A DNA stretch of 64,000 nt from Lethocerus indicus (taxonomy: Eukaryota > Arthropoda > Insecta > Hemiptera > Belostomatidae). Shown here one piece after another: positions 11,701 through 26,710 of this stretch (its first letter is position 1; every line of letters begins with the position of its first letter). The notes under the pieces are model-generated. The model was given only the letters and a program-made list of their open reading frames with translations. It was not told the DNA's origin and did no database searches. The DNA lies in NCBI GenBank assembly GCA_019843655.1, contig JACDQD010000120.1, positions 1 through 64,000 of the forward strand, in the 5' to 3' direction. Both the position numbers and the translations under genes were made by a program.

Positions 11701-14700
11701 AGATATCAGCATTGCCCACAAGTGTATTTATGTATGCACCTGTCTTACGATGAAAATATCAAACTAGATGGTATTTGGAAAAAGATTCCAAATTTCTACG
11801 TAATGTCAACAGTCGTCCCAAAAGTGAAATACACCTGTCCTGATGAAAATATCAAACTAGAATTTGGAAGGATTCCAAAATTGGTCCCACGTAATGTCAA
11901 CAGTCGTCCCAAAAGTAAATACACCAGTCTTACGATGAAAATATCAAACTAGATGGTATTTGGAAAAGATTCCAAAATTGGTCTACACTTGCAACAGTCG
12001 TCCCAAATGGAAATACACGAAAAATAAGGTTTTCGAAAATTTTCAGATTCGGTCCCCATATAATGTCAAAGTCGTCCCAAAAGTGAAATACACCTTCTTA
12101 CGCCCCTATATCGGAATATCAAACTAGATGGTATTTGGAAAAGATTCCAAAATTGGTCTACGTAATGTCAACAGTCTCCCAAAAGTATTCACCTGTCACA
12201 AAAATATCAAACTAGTGGTATTTGGAAAAAGATTCCAAAATTGGTCTACGTAATGTCTAACAGTCGTCCCAAAAGTGAAATACACCTGTCATACGATGAA
12301 AATCGATCAAACTAGAGGTATTTGGAAAAAGATTCCAAAATTGGTCTACGTAGCCCCATGTTCAACAGTCGTCCCACAAAGTGAAATACACCTGCCCCTA
12401 AAGGAGGGCCTGAAAATATCAAACTAGATGGTATTTGGAAAAAGATTCCAAAATTGGTCTACGTTGTCAACAGTGTCCAAAAGTGGTTTTCGAAATCGAA
12501 ACTAGATTTAGGTATTTGGAAAAAGATTCCAGAAATTGGTCTACGTCCCACACAGTCGTCCAAAAGTGAAATACACCTGTCCTTCGAAATCGAAACTAGA
12601 TTTAGGTATTTGGAAAAAGATTCCAGAAATTGGTCTACGTCCCACACAGTCGTCCAAAAGTGAAATACACCTGTCCTACGATGAAAATATAAAACTAGAT
12701 GGTATTTGGAAAAAGATTCCAAAATTGGTCTACGTAATGTCAACAGTCTCCAAAAGTGAAATACACCTGTCTTACGATGAAAATATCAAACTAGATGGTA
12801 TTTGAAAAAGATTCCAAAATTGTCTACGTAATGTGAGCTACACTTGCCCCTAAAAGTGAAATACACCTGTCTTACGATGAAAATATCAAACTAGAAAATT
12901 AGGTTTGGAAAAAGATTCCAAAATTGGTCTACGTAATGTCAACAGTCGTCCCAAAAGTGAAATACACCTGTCCATCCACCCACAACTAGATGGTATTTGG
13001 AAAAGATTCCAAAATTGGTCTAGCGTAATGTCAACAGTTGCCCAAAAGCGAAATACACCTGTCTTACGATGAAAATATCAAACTAGATGGTATTTGGAAA
13101 TTTCAAAATCACGTAATGTCAACAGTCCTCCCAAAAGTGAAAATACACCAGTCTTACGAAAATATCAAACTAGATGGTATTTGGAAAAGATTCGAAAATT
13201 GGTTACGTAATGTCAACAGAAAATCGTCCAAAATCGCCCCATATGAAATACACCTGTCTTACAATGAAAATATCAAACTAGATGGTATTTGAAAAAGATT
13301 CCAAATTGCTACACTGTCAACAGTCGTCCCAAAAGTCGAAATCACCTGTCTTAGGATGAAAATATCAAACTAGGTTTTGAAAATTCCATATTGGCCCCAT
13401 CACCACAAGTGTATTTATGTGAGCTACACCTTGCCCCTAAAGGAGGGCCTGAAATAAACCTGTCTACACTAGGATGAAATCGAAATATCAAACTAGGGTT
13501 TTGGAAATTCTATCGGCCCCATATTGGACAAGTAATGTCAACAGTCGTCCCAATGTGAAGTGAAATACACTTGCCCCTAAAAGGAAAAATCGATGAAAAT
13601 ATCAAACTAGATGTTTTGAAAAAGATTTTCAGAAATTGGTCTATCAATGTCACCCACAAGTCGTCCATTAATGTGAGCTACACTTGCCCCTAAAAGGAGG
13701 GTCGATGAAAATCGAAAATTAGGTATTTGAAAAAGATTCCAGAAATCATTGGTCTACGTAATGTCAACAGTCGTCCCAAAAGTGAAATACACCTGTCTTA
13801 CGATGAAAATATCAAACTAGATGGTATTTGGAAAAGATTCCAAAATTGGTCTACGGCCCCATACCCTGTCTTACGATGAGATGTATTTATGTAAATTGGT
13901 CTACGCTAACAGTCGTCCTAAAAGGAGAATAACGATGAAAATATCAAACTAAGGATTATTCGAAAAGATATCGGTTTCCACCCAGTGTATTAATGTAGCT
14001 ACACTTGCCCCTAAGGAGGGAGTCGGAAATCGAAAATTTAGTTTTCGAAAATTCCACAAATCGGCCCATATTCAACCCACAAGTGTATTAATGTGAGCTC
14101 AACAGTCGTCTTAAAAGTGTCAAATACACCTGTCTTACGATGAAAATATCAAACTAGATGGTATTTCGGAAAAAGAAATCCCCATATTGCTACCCAAGTG
14201 TATTATGTGAGCTACACTTGCCCCTAAAGGAGAAATACACCTGTCTTACGATGAAAATATCAAACTACAAATTTGGAAATTCCAAAATTGGTCTTAATGT
14301 CTAACAGTCGTCCCAAAAGTGAAATACACCTGTCTTACGATGAAAATATCGAAATTTTCAGATGGTATTTGGATAGATTCCACAATTGGTCTACGTAAAT
14401 GTCTAACAGTCGTCCCATGAAATACACCAGGATGAAAATATCAATTTTCGACTAGAATGGTATTTGGAAAAGATTCCAAAATTGGTCTACGTAATGTCAA
14501 GTGTCCCATTAAGTGAAATACACCTGTCTTACGATGAAAATATCAAACTAGATGGTATTTGGAGGGCCACAACAGTCGAAATGCACCAGTCTTACGAAGA
14601 AAATATCAGATAATTTCCAAAGATTCCAAAATTGTCTACGTAAATGTCCTTGTCGTCCCAAAAGTGAAATACACCTGTCCTACGATGAAAATATCGAAAT

Positions 14701-17700
14701 GGTATTTGGAATAAGGTTTTCGAAAATTGGTCTATATCGTAATTCAACAGTCGTCCACAAGATGAATCGGCCAAACTATGGTATTTAAAATTGCAATGTG
14801 AGTGTATACTGCCTTGCCCCTAATGTCAACACCTGGTTACGATGAAAATATCAAACTAGATGGTATTTGAATTAAGGTTACGTAATGTCAACATCAAAAT
14901 CCCACAAATTGGCTACATGTCAACAGTCGTCCCAAAAGTGAAATACACCTGTCTTACAAGTTACGATGAAAACACTGTCTTACGACTAGGTCAACAGTAT
15001 GGAAATACAAATCAAACTAGAAAAAAATTCAAAATTGGTCTACGTAATGTCGAAAAGTCACCTGTATTCTACGATGAAAATATCAAACTAGATATTTAAA
15101 AGATTCGTAATTGGTCTACACCGTGTAATGTCAACACTCCCAAAAGTGAAATACGTGAAAATAAGGTTTTGGAAAAGATTCAAAATTGGTCACGTAATGT
15201 CAACAGTCGTCCCAAAAGTGAAATACACCTATCATACGATGTAAATATGAAACTAGATGGTATTTGGAAAGATTCCAAAATTGGTCTACGTAATGTCAAC
15301 AGTCGTCCCAAAAGTGAAATACACTTACGATGAAAATATCTAAACTAGATGTATTTGGAAAAGATTCCAAAATTGGTCTACGTAATGTCAACAGTCGTCC
15401 CAAAAGTGAAATACACCTGTCCTACGATGAAAATAAAACTAGATGGTATTTGGAAAAAGATTCCAAAATTGGTCTACGTAATGTCAACAGTCGTCCCAAA
15501 AGTGAAATACACCTTCTTACGAAAAAGATTGGTAATTTGAAAAAGTTTTTCCAAAATTGGTCTACGTCAGATGTCAAGTCTCCCACAAAGTGTATTAATA
15601 CACCTGCTTACGATGAAAATATCAAACTAGATGGTATTTCAACCAAAATTGGTCTACGTATGCCAACAGTCATTCCCACAAAGTGTATTAATACACCTGC
15701 TTACGATGAAAATATCAAACTAGATGGTATTTCAACCAAAATTGGTCTACGTATGCCAACAGTCATTCCCAAAAGTGAAATACACCTGTCTTAATGAAAA
15801 TATCAAACTAGATGGTATTTGGAAAAAGATTCCAAAATTGGTCTACGTAATGTCAACAGTCGTCCCAAAAGTGAAATACACCTGTCTTACGATGGAAAAT
15901 ATCAAACTAGATGGGTATTTGGAAAAAGATTCCAAAATTGGTCACCCGTAATGTCAACAGTCGTCCCAAAAGTGAAATACACCTAGTCTTACGGGATGAA
16001 AATATCAAACTAGATGGTATTTGGAAAAAGATTCCAAAATTGGTCTACGTAATGTCAACAGTCGTCCCAAAAGTGAGAAATACCACCTGTCCTTGCGATG
16101 AAAATATCAAACTAGATGGTATTTGGAAAAAGATTCCAAAATTGGTCTACGGCCAACAAGGTCGTCCCAAAAGTGAAATACACCTGTCTTACCAAAAGGA
16201 GGTCGGAAAAGATCGAAAATTGGTCTACGTTTCAACAGTCGTCCCAAAATGGCCCCATATTCACACCTGTCTTACGTGTCCCAAAATACAAATACACCTG
16301 TCTTGAAGGATGAAAATATCAAACTAGATGGTATTTGGAAAAAGATTCCAAAATTGGTCTACGTAATGTCAACAGTCGTCCCAAAGTACAGTAGCCCAAA
16401 AGGAGGTTCGGAAATCACCTCTTACGATGAAAATATCAAACTAGATGGTATTTGGAAAAGATTCCAAAATTGGTCCCCATACGTAATGTCAACAGTCGTC
16501 CCAAAAGTGTATGTACGATGAAATAGCTCACACTTGCCCCTAAAAGGTCCTACGTCGGTGAAATCGAAAATATCAAACTAGATGGTATTTGGAAAAGATT
16601 CCAAAATTGGTCGTAATGTCAACAGTCGTCCCAAAGTGAAATACACCTGTCTTACGATGAAATGTACGTAACTACACTTGTATTTGGAAAAAGATTCCAA
16701 AATTGGTCTACGTAATGTCAACAGTCGTCCCAAAGTGAAATACACCTGTCTTACGATGAAAATATCAAACTAGATGGTATTTGGAAAAAGATTCAAAATT
16801 GGTCTACGTAATGTCAACAGTCGTCCCAAAAGTGAAATACACCTGTCCTAGATGAAAATATCAAACTAGATGGTATTTGAAAAAGATTCCAAAATTGGTC
16901 TACGTAATGTCAACAGTCCTCCCAAAAGTGAAATACACCAGTCTCACGATGAAAATATCAAACTAGATGGTATTTGGAAAAGATTCAAAATTGGTCTACG
17001 TAATGTCAACAGTCGTCCCAAAAGTGAAATACACCTGTCTTAGGATGAAAATATCAAACTAGATGGTATTTGGAAAAGATTCCAAAATTGGTCTACGTAA
17101 TGTCAACAGTCGTCCCAAAAGTGAAATACACCTGTCTTACGATGAAAATATCAAACTAGATGGTATTTGGAAAAAGATTCAAAATTGGTCTACGTAATGT
17201 CAACAGTCGTCCCAAAGTGAAATACACCTGTCATACCGATGAAAATATAAACTAGATGGTATTTGAAAAAGATTCCAAAATTGGTCTACGTAATGTCAAC
17301 AGTCGTCCCAAAAGTGAAATACAGTCTACGATGAAAATATCAAACTAGATGTATTTGGAAAAGATTCCAAATTGGTCTACGTAATGTCAACAGTCCTCCC
17401 AAAAGTGAAATACACCTGTCTTACGATGAAAATATCAAACTAGATGGTATTTGGAAAAAGATTCCAAAATTGGTCTACGTAATGTCAACAGTCCCAAAAG
17501 TGAAATACACCTGTCCTTAGGATGAAAATATCAAACTAGATGGTATTTGGAAAAGATTCCAAAATTGGTCGTAATGTCAACAGTCCTCCCAAAAGTGGAA
17601 ATACACCTGTCTTACGATGAAAATATCAAAAGATGATACAAGGATTGTCTCAAAGAAAATTTTATGAAAATATCAAACTAGATGGTATTTGGAAAAGATT

Positions 17701-18940
17701 CCACCCACAAAATTATTACGATTCTACGTCTACGTATGTCAACAGTCGTCCCAAAAGTGAAATACACCTGTCTTACGATGAAAATATCAAACTAGATGGT
17801 ATTTGGAAAAAGATTCTTGGAAATCGAAAAGTGAAATAAGGTTTTTTCCAAAATTGGTCTACGTAATGTCAACAGTCGTCCCAAAAGTGAAATACACCTG
17901 TCTTACGATGAAAATATCAAACTAGATGGTATTTGGAAAAGATTCCAACAAGTGTCTACGTAATGTCAAACTTGCCCCTGTCAACAGTCGTCCCAAAAGT
18001 GAAATACACCTGTCTTACGAAATCGAAAATTCAAACTAGATGGTTTTCCAAATTTTTTCACGATATCAACAGTCTTACGATGAAAATATCAAACTAGATG
18101 GTATTTGGAAAAAGATTCCAAAATTGGTCTACGTAATGTCAACAGTGTAAATGTCAATGAATAAGGATTTTCCAAAATTTCCCAAAGTCGGCCCCACCTG
18201 TCTGATGAAAATCACCAAACTAGATGGTGTTTGGAAAAGATTCCATGTAAATTGGTCTACGTAATGTCAACAGCTCGTCCCAAAAGTGAAATACAGTCTT
18301 ACGATGAAAATATCAAACTAGATGGTATTTGGAAAAAGATTCCAAAATTGGTCTATGTAATGTCAACAGTCGTCCCAAAAGTGAAATACACCTGTCCTAC
18401 GATGAAAATATCAAACTAGATGGTATTTGGAAAAAGATTCCAAAATTGGTCTACGTAATGTCAACAGTCGTCCCAAAAGTGAAATACACCCAGGTGGTAT
18501 TTGGAAAAGATTCCAAAATTGGTCTACGTAATGTCAACAGTCGTCCCAAAAGTTTGGAAAAAGATTCCAAAATTGGTCTACGTAATGTCAACAGTCGTCC
18601 CAAAAGTGAAATAATGTCAACAAAAGTGTATTAATGTGAAATACACCAAAGTCGGAAATCACCACGTCTAGATGGTTTTCAAAGATTCCCAAAATCATGA
18701 AATATTCAACCTGTCTTACGATGAAAATATCAAACTAGATGGTATTTGGAAAAGATTCTTAATGGTACACTGGAAAGGAGGGTCGGAAATTCAAAAATTG
18801 GTCTACGTAATGTCAACAGTCGTCCCAAAAGTGAAATACACCTGTCTTACGATGAAAATATCAGCTATATTCCAAACCCATCGGTGAGCTACCACTTTCA
18901 AAAGGACATGTCAACAAAAAGTGAAATGAAAATTTAGGTT
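11701..18940. repeat. Satellite C array, irregular part with patches of A
   Basis: Mostly family C: GAAAATATCAAACTAGATGG, TATTTGGAAAAAGATTCCAA, AATTGGTCTACGTAATGTCA, ACAGTCGTCCCAAAAGTG, AAATACACCTGTCTTACGAT. Many monomers have small deletions or insertions, and short A phrases persist (for example near 12,840, 13,410, 13,680, 14,000 and 17,820). Exact adjacent twins of odd length occur near 12,491 (94 bp) and 15,601 (93 bp). Open frames rich in 'KSEIHLSYDENIKLDGIWKK' arise from the repeat itself. No independent gene is seen. Confidence 0.9.
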
Positions 18941-21900
18941 TTGGAAAAAAGATTCCAAATTGGTCTACGTAATGTCAACAGTCGTCCCAAAAGTGAAATA
19001 CACCTGTCTTACGATGAAAATATCAAACTAGATGGTATTTGGAAAAAGATTCCAAAATTGGTCTACGTAATGTCAACAGTCCTCCCAAAAGTGAAATACA
19101 CCAGTCTTGGAAAATATCAAACTAGATGGTATTTGGAAAAGATTCCAAAATTGGTCTACGTAATGTCAACAGTCGTCCCAAAAGTGAAATACACCTGTCT
19201 TACGATGAAAATATCAAACTAGATGGTATTTGGAAAAGATTCCAAAATTGGTCTACGTAATGTCAACAGTCGTCCCAAAAGTGAAATACACCTGTCTTAC
19301 GATGAAAATATCAAACTAGATGGTATTTGGAAAAGATTCCAAAATTGGTCTACGTAATGTCAACAGTCGTCCCAAAAGTGAAATACACTAGTCCTACGAT
19401 GAAAATATCAAACTAGATGGTATTTGGAAAAAGATTCCAAAATTGGTCTACGTAATGTCAACAGTCGTCCCAAAAGTGAAATACACCTGTGTGATGAAAA
19501 TATCAAACTAGATGGTATTTGGAAAAGATTCCAAAATTGGTCTACGTAATGTCAACAGTCGTCCCAAAAGTGAAATACACCTGTCTTGATGAAAATATCA
19601 AACTAGATGGTATTTGGAAAAAGATTCCAAAATTGGTCTACTAAACAGTAATGTCAACAGTCCTCCCAAAAGTGAAATACACCTGTCTTACGATGAAAAT
19701 ATCAAACTAGATGGTATTTGGAAAAAGATTCAAAATTGGTCTACGTAATGTCAACAGTCGTCCCAAAGTGAAATACACCTGTCTTGATGAAAATATCAAA
19801 CTAGATGGTATTTGGAAAAGATTCCAAAATTGGTCTACGTAATGTCAACAGTCCATATCAAACTAGATGGTATTTGGAAAAAGATTCCAAAATTGGCCCG
19901 AAATACACCTGTCTTACGATGAAAATATCAAACTAGATGGTATTTGGAAAAGATTCCAAAATTGGTCTACGTAATGTCAACAGTCCTCCCAAAAAGTGAA
20001 ATACACCAGTCTTACGATGAAAATATCAAACTAGATGGTATTTGGAAAAAGATTCCAAAATTGGTGAAAATATCAAACTACGTAATGTAATGTCAACAGT
20101 GAAAATATCAAACTAGATGGTATTTGAAAAAGATTCGTCCCAAAGTGAAATGAAATACACCTGTCTTACGATGAAAATATCAAACTAGATGGTATTTGGA
20201 AAAAGATTCCAAAATTGGTCTACGTAATGTCAACAGTCGTCCCAAAAGTGAAATACACCAGTCTTGCGATGAAAATATCAAACTAGATGGTATTTGGAAA
20301 AGATTCCAAAATTGGTCTACGTAATGTCAACAGTCGTCCCAAAGTGAAATACACCGTCTTGATGAAAATATCAAACTAGATGGTATTTGGAAAAGATTCC
20401 AAAATTGGTCTACGTAATGTCAACAGTCCCAAAAGTGAAATACACCAGTCATACGATGAAATATCAAACTAGATGGTATTTGGAAAAGATTCCAAAATTG
20501 GTCACGTAATGTCAACAGTCGTCCAGTGAAATACACTAGATGGTATTTGGAAAAAGATTCCAAAATTGGTCTACGTAATGTCAACAGTCGTCCCAAAAGT
20601 GAAATACACCAGTCTTACGATGAAAATATCAAACTAGATGGTATTTGGAAAAAGATTCCAAAATTGGTCTTACGTAAATGAAAACAATCAAACTAGATGG
20701 TATTTGGAAAAGATTCCAAAATTGGTCTACGTAATGTCAACAGTCGTCCCAAAAGTGAAATACACCTGTCTTACGATGAAAATATCAAACTAGATGGTAT
20801 TTGGAAAAGATTCCAAAATTGGTCTACGTAATGTCAACAAAAAGTAGTCGTCCCAAAGTGAAATACACCTGTCTACGATGAAAATATCAAACTAGATGGT
20901 ATTTGGAAAAAGATTCCAAAATTGGTCTACGTAATGTCAACAGTCGTCCCAAACTAGATGGTATTTGGAAAAAGATTCCAAAATTGGTCTACGTAATGTC
21001 AACAGTCGTCCCAAAAGTGAAATACACCAGTCTTACGATGAAAATATCAAACTAGATGGTATTTGGAAAAAGATTCCAAAATTGGTCTACGTAATGTCAA
21101 CAGTCGTCCCAAAAGTGAAATACACCTGTCTTACGATGAAAATATCAAACTAGATGGTATTTGGAAAAGATTCCAAAATTGGTCTACGTAATGTCAACAG
21201 TCGTCCCAAAAGTGAAATACACCAGTCTTACGATGAAAATATCAAACTATGGTATTTGATGGTATTTGGAAAGATTCCAAAATTGGTTGGTCTACGTAAT
21301 GTCAACAGTCGTCCCAAAAGTGAAATACACCTGTCTTACGATGAAAATATCAAACTAGATGATTTGGAAATGGTATTTGGAAAAAGATTCCAAAATTGGT
21401 CTACGTAACAGTCGTCCCAAAAGTGAAATACACCTGTCTTAGGATGAAAATATCAAACTGGAAAAAGATTCCAAAATTGGTCTACGTAATGTCAACAGTC
21501 GTCCCAAAAGTGAAATACACCTGTCTTACGATGAAAATATCAAACTAGATGGTATTTGGAAAAGATTCCAAAATTGGTCTACGTAATGTCAACAGTCGTC
21601 CCAAAAGTGAAATACACCTGTCTCAAATAGATGGTATTTGGAAAAGATTCCAAAATTGGTCTACGTAATGTCAACAGTCGTCCCAAAAGTGAAATACACC
21701 TGTCTCAAATAGATGGTATTTGGAAAAGATTCCAAAATTGGTCTACGTAATGTCAACAGCTAGATGAAAATATCAAACTAGATGGTATTTGGAAAAGATT
21801 CCAAAATTGGTCTACGTAATGTCAACAGTCGTCCCAAAAGTGAAATTACCTGTCTTACGAAAAATATCAAACTAGATGGTATTTGGAAAAGATTCCACTT

Positions 21901-23950
21901 TGATTCCAAAATTGGTCTACGTAATGTCAACAGTCGTCCCAAAGTGAAATACACCTGTCTTACGATGAAAATATCAAACTAGATGGTATTTGGAAAAAGA
22001 TTCCAAAATTGGTCTACGTAATGTCAACAGTCGTCCCAAAGTGAAATACACCTGTCTTACGATGAAAATATCAAACTAGATGGTATTTGGAAAAAGATTC
22101 CAAAATTGGTCTACGTAATGTCAACAGTCGTCCCAAAAGTGAAATACACCTGTCTTACGATGAAAATATCAAACTAGATGGTATTTGGAAAAAGATTCCA
22201 AAATTGGTCTACGTAATGTCAACAGTCGTCCCAAAAGTGAAATACACCAGTCTTACGATGAAAATATCAAACTAGATGGTATTTGGAAAAGATTCCAAAA
22301 TTGGTCTACGTAATGACAGTCGTCCCAAAAGTATCACCTGTCTTGATGAAAATATCAAACTAGATGGTATTTGGAAAAAGATTCCAAAATTGGTCTACGT
22401 AATGTCAACAGTCGTCCCAAAGTGAAATACACCCGTCTTACGATGAAAATATCAAACTAGATGGTATTTGGAAAAAGATTCCAAAATTGGTCTACGTAAT
22501 GTCAACAGGTATTTGGAAAAAGATTCCTGTCTTACGAATTGGTCTACGTCAACTACGTAATGTCAACAGTCGTCCCAAAAGTGTACACCTGTCTTACGAT
22601 GAAAATATCAAAGTGAATTCCAAAATTGGTCTACGTAATGTCAACAGTCCCAAAAGTGAAATACACCAGTCTTACGATGAAAATATCAAACTAGATGGTA
22701 TTTGGAAAAGATTCCAAAATTGGTCTACGTAGTCAACAGTCACGATGAAAATATCAAACTAGATGGTATTTGGAAAAGATTCCAAAATTGGTCTACGTAA
22801 TGTCAACAGTCGTCCCAAAAGTGAAATACACCTGTCTTACGATGAAAATATCAAACTAGATGGTATTTGGAAAAAGATTCCAAAATTGGTCTACGTAATG
22901 TCAACAGTCGTCCCAAAAGTGAAATACACCTGTCTTAGGATGAAAATATCAAACTAGATGGTATTTGGAAAAAGATTCCAAAATTGGTCTACGTAATGTC
23001 AACAGTCGTCCCAAAAGTGCCAGATGAAAATATCAAACTAGATGGTATTTGGAAAAGATTCCAAAATTGGTCTACGTAATGTCAACAGTCGTCCCAAAAG
23101 TGAATACACCTGTCCTACGATGAAAATATCAAATAGATGAAAATCTACGTAATTCCCAAAAGTGTATACACTGGAAAAAGATTCCAAAATTGGTCTACGT
23201 AATGTCAACAGTCGTCCCAAAAGTGAAATACACCTGTCTTACGATGAAAATATCAAACTAGATGGTATTTGGAAAAAGATTCCAAAATTGGTCTACGTAA
23301 TGTCAACAGTCCACATCCCAAAAGTGAAATACACCTGATGAAAATATCAAACTAGATGGTATTTGGAAAAGATTCCAAAATTCTGGTCTACGTAATGTCA
23401 ACAGTCGTCCCAAAAGTGAAATACACCTGTCTTACGATGAAAATATCAAACTAGATGGTATTTGGAAAAGATTCCAAAATTGGTCTACGTAATGTCAACA
23501 AACTAGATGGTATTTGGAAAAGATTCCAAAATTGGTCTACGTAATGTCAACAGTCGTCCCAAAAGTGAAATACACCTGTCTTACGATGAAAATATCAAAC
23601 TAGATGGTATTTGGAAAAGATTCCAAAATTGGTCTACGTAATGTCAACAGTCCTCCCAAAAGTGAAATACACCAGTCTTACGATGAAAATATCTAATGTC
23701 AACAGTCGTCCCAAAAGTGAAATACACCAGTCTTACGATGAAAATATCAAACTAGATGGTATTTGGAAAAGATTCCAAAATTGGTCTACGTAATGTCAAC
23801 AGTCGTCCCAAAAGTGAAATACACCAGTCTTACGATGAAAATATCAAACTAGATGGTATTTGGAAAAAGATTCCAAAATTGGTCTACGTAATGTCAACAG
23901 TCGTCCCAAAAGTGAAATACACCAGTCTTACGATGAAAATATCAAACTAG
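18941..23950. repeat. Satellite C array, intermediate regularity
   Basis: Family C monomers, mostly 90-98 bp, with one to a few small deletions each and occasional truncated or spliced units (for example near 20,070-20,150, 21,240-21,290 and 22,500-22,560). An exact twin of a deleted monomer lies at about 21,621 (82-bp period). A-type phrases are rare here. The region is a step in a gradient from scrambled on the left to uniform on the right. Confidence 0.93.
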
Positions 23951-26710
23951 ATGGTATTTGGAAAAAGATTCCAAAATTGGTCTACGTAATGTCAACAGTC
24001 GTCCCAAAGTGAAATACACCTGTCCTGCTGATGAAAATATCAAACTAGATGGTATTTGGAAAAAGATTCCAAAATTGGTCTACGTAATGTCAACAGTCGT
24101 CCCAAAAGTGAAATACACCAGTCTTACGATGAAAATATCAAACTAGATGGTATTTGGAAAAAGATTCCAAAATTGGTCTACGTAATGAAAGTCGTCCCAA
24201 AAGTATCACCTGTCTTACGATGAAAATATCAAACTAGATGGTATTTGGAAAAAGATTCCAAAATTGGTCTACGTAATGTCAACAGTCGTCCCAAAAGTGA
24301 AATACACCTGTCCTACGATGAAAATATCAAACTAGATGGTATTTGGAAAAAGATTCCAAAATTGGTCTACGTAATGTCAACAGTCGTCCCAAAAGTGAAA
24401 TACACCTGTCTTACGATGAAAATATCAAACTAGATGGTATTTGGAAAAAGATTCCAAAATTGGTCTACGTAATGTCAACAGTCGTCCCAAAAGTGAAATA
24501 CACCAGTCTTACGATGAAAATATCAAACTAGATGGTATTTGGAAAAAGATTCCAAAATTGGTCTACGTAATGTCAACAGTCGTCCCAAAAGTGAAATACA
24601 CCAGTCTTACGATGAAAATATCAAACTAGATGGTATTTGGAAAAAGATTCCAAAATTGGTCTACGTAATGTCAACAGTCGTCCCAAAAGTGAAATACACC
24701 AGTCTTACGATGAAAATATCAAACTAGATGGTATTTGGAAAAAGATTCCAAAATTGGTCTACGTAATGTCAACAGTCGTCCCAAAAGTGAAATACACCTG
24801 TCTTACGATGAAAATATCAAACTAGATGGTATTTGGAAAAAGATTCCAAAATTGGTCTACGTAATGTCAACAGTCCCAAAAGTGAAATACACCTGTCCTA
24901 CGATGAAAATATCAAACTAGATGGTATTTGGAAAGATTCCAAAATTGGTCCAAAGTGAAATACACCAGCCACGAAATATCAAACTAGATGGTATTTGGAA
25001 AAGATTCCAAAATTGGTCTACGTAATGTCAACAGTCGTCCCAAAAGTGAAATACACCTGTCTTAGGATGAAAATATCAAACTAGATGGTACGGAAAAGAT
25101 TCCAAAATTGGTCTACGTAATGTCAACAGTCGTCCCAAAAGTGAAATACCTGTCTTACGATGAAAATATCAAACTAGATGGTATTTGGAAAAAGATTCCA
25201 AAATTGGTCTACGTAATGTCAACAGTCCTCCCAAAAGTGAAATACACCAGTCTTACGATGAAAATATCAAACTAGATGGTATTTGGAAAAAGATTCCAAA
25301 ATTGGTCTACGTAATGTCAACAGTCGTCCCAAAAGTGAAATACACCTGTCTTACGATGAAAATATCAAACTAGATGGTATTTGGAAAAAGATTCCAAAAT
25401 TGGTCTACGTAATGTCAACAGTCGTCCCAAAAGTGAAATACACCTGTCTTACGATGAAAATATCAAACTGGAAAAGATTCCAAAATTGGTCTACGTAATG
25501 TCAACAGTCGTCCCAAAAGTGAAATACACCTGTCATACGATGAAAATATCAAACTAGATGGTATTTGGAAAAAGATTCCAAAATTGGTCTACGTAATGTC
25601 AACAGTCGTCCCAAAAGTGAAATACACCTGTCCTACGATGAAAATATCAAACTAGATGGTATTTGGAAAAAGATTCCAAAATTGGTCTACGTAATGTCAA
25701 CAGTCCTCCCAAAAGTGAAATACACCAGTCTTACGATGAAAATATCAAACTAGATGGTATTTGGAAAAAGATTCCAAAATTGGTCTACGTAATGTCAACA
25801 GTCGTCCCAAAAGTGAAATACACCTGTCTTAGGATGAAAATATCAAACTAGATGGTATTTGGAAAAAGATTCCAAAATTGGTCTACGTAATGTCAACAGT
25901 CCTCCCAAAAGTGAAATACACCAGTCTTACGATGAAAATATCAAACTAGATGGTATTTGGAAAAAGATTCCAAAATTGGCCTACGTAATGTCAACAGTCC
26001 TCCCAAAAGTGAAATACACCAGTCTTACGATGAAAATATCAAACTAGATGGTATTTGGAAAAAGATTCCAAAATTGGTCTACGTAATGTCAACAGTCGTC
26101 CCAAAAGTGAAATACACCTGTCATACGATGAAAATATCAAACTAGATGGTATTTGGAAAAAGATTCCAAAATTGGTCTACGTAATGTCAACAGTCGTCCC
26201 AAAAGTGAAATACACCTGTCCTACGATGAAAATATCAAACTAGATGGTATTTGGAAAAAGATTCCAAAATTGGTCTACGTAATGTCAACAGTCGTCCCAA
26301 AAGTGAAATACACCTGTCTTAGGATGAAAATATCAAACTAGATGGTATTTGGAAAAAGATTCCAAAATTGGTCTACGTAATGTCAACAGTCGTCCCAAAA
26401 GTGAAATACACCTGTCTTAGGATGAAAATATCAAACTAGATGGTATTTGGAAAAAGATTCCAAAATTGGTCTACGTAATGTCAACAGTCGTCCCAAAAGT
26501 GAAATACACCTGTCATACGATGAAAATATCAAACTAGATGGTATTTGGAAAAAGATTCCAAAATTGGTCTACGTAATGTCAACAGTCCTCCCAAAAGTGA
26601 AATACACCAGTCTTACGATGAAAATATCAAACTAGATGGTATTTGGAAAAAGATTCCAAAATTGGTCTACGTAATGTCAACAGTCCTCCCAAAAGTGAAA
26701 TACACCAGTC
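23951..26710. repeat. Satellite C array, homogeneous 98-bp part
   Basis: Monomers recur at exactly 98 bp over long stretches (for example units starting near 24,245, 24,343, 24,441, 24,539 and 24,637). Differences sit at a few linked positions: CAGTCGTCCC versus CAGTCCTCCC, CACCTGTC versus CACCAGTC, and TCTTACG versus TCCTACG, TCATACG or TCTTAGG. Since 98 leaves remainder 2 on division by 3, each frame runs about two monomers and stops. That explains the recurrent 62-codon open frames, which are not genes. Confidence 0.96.
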
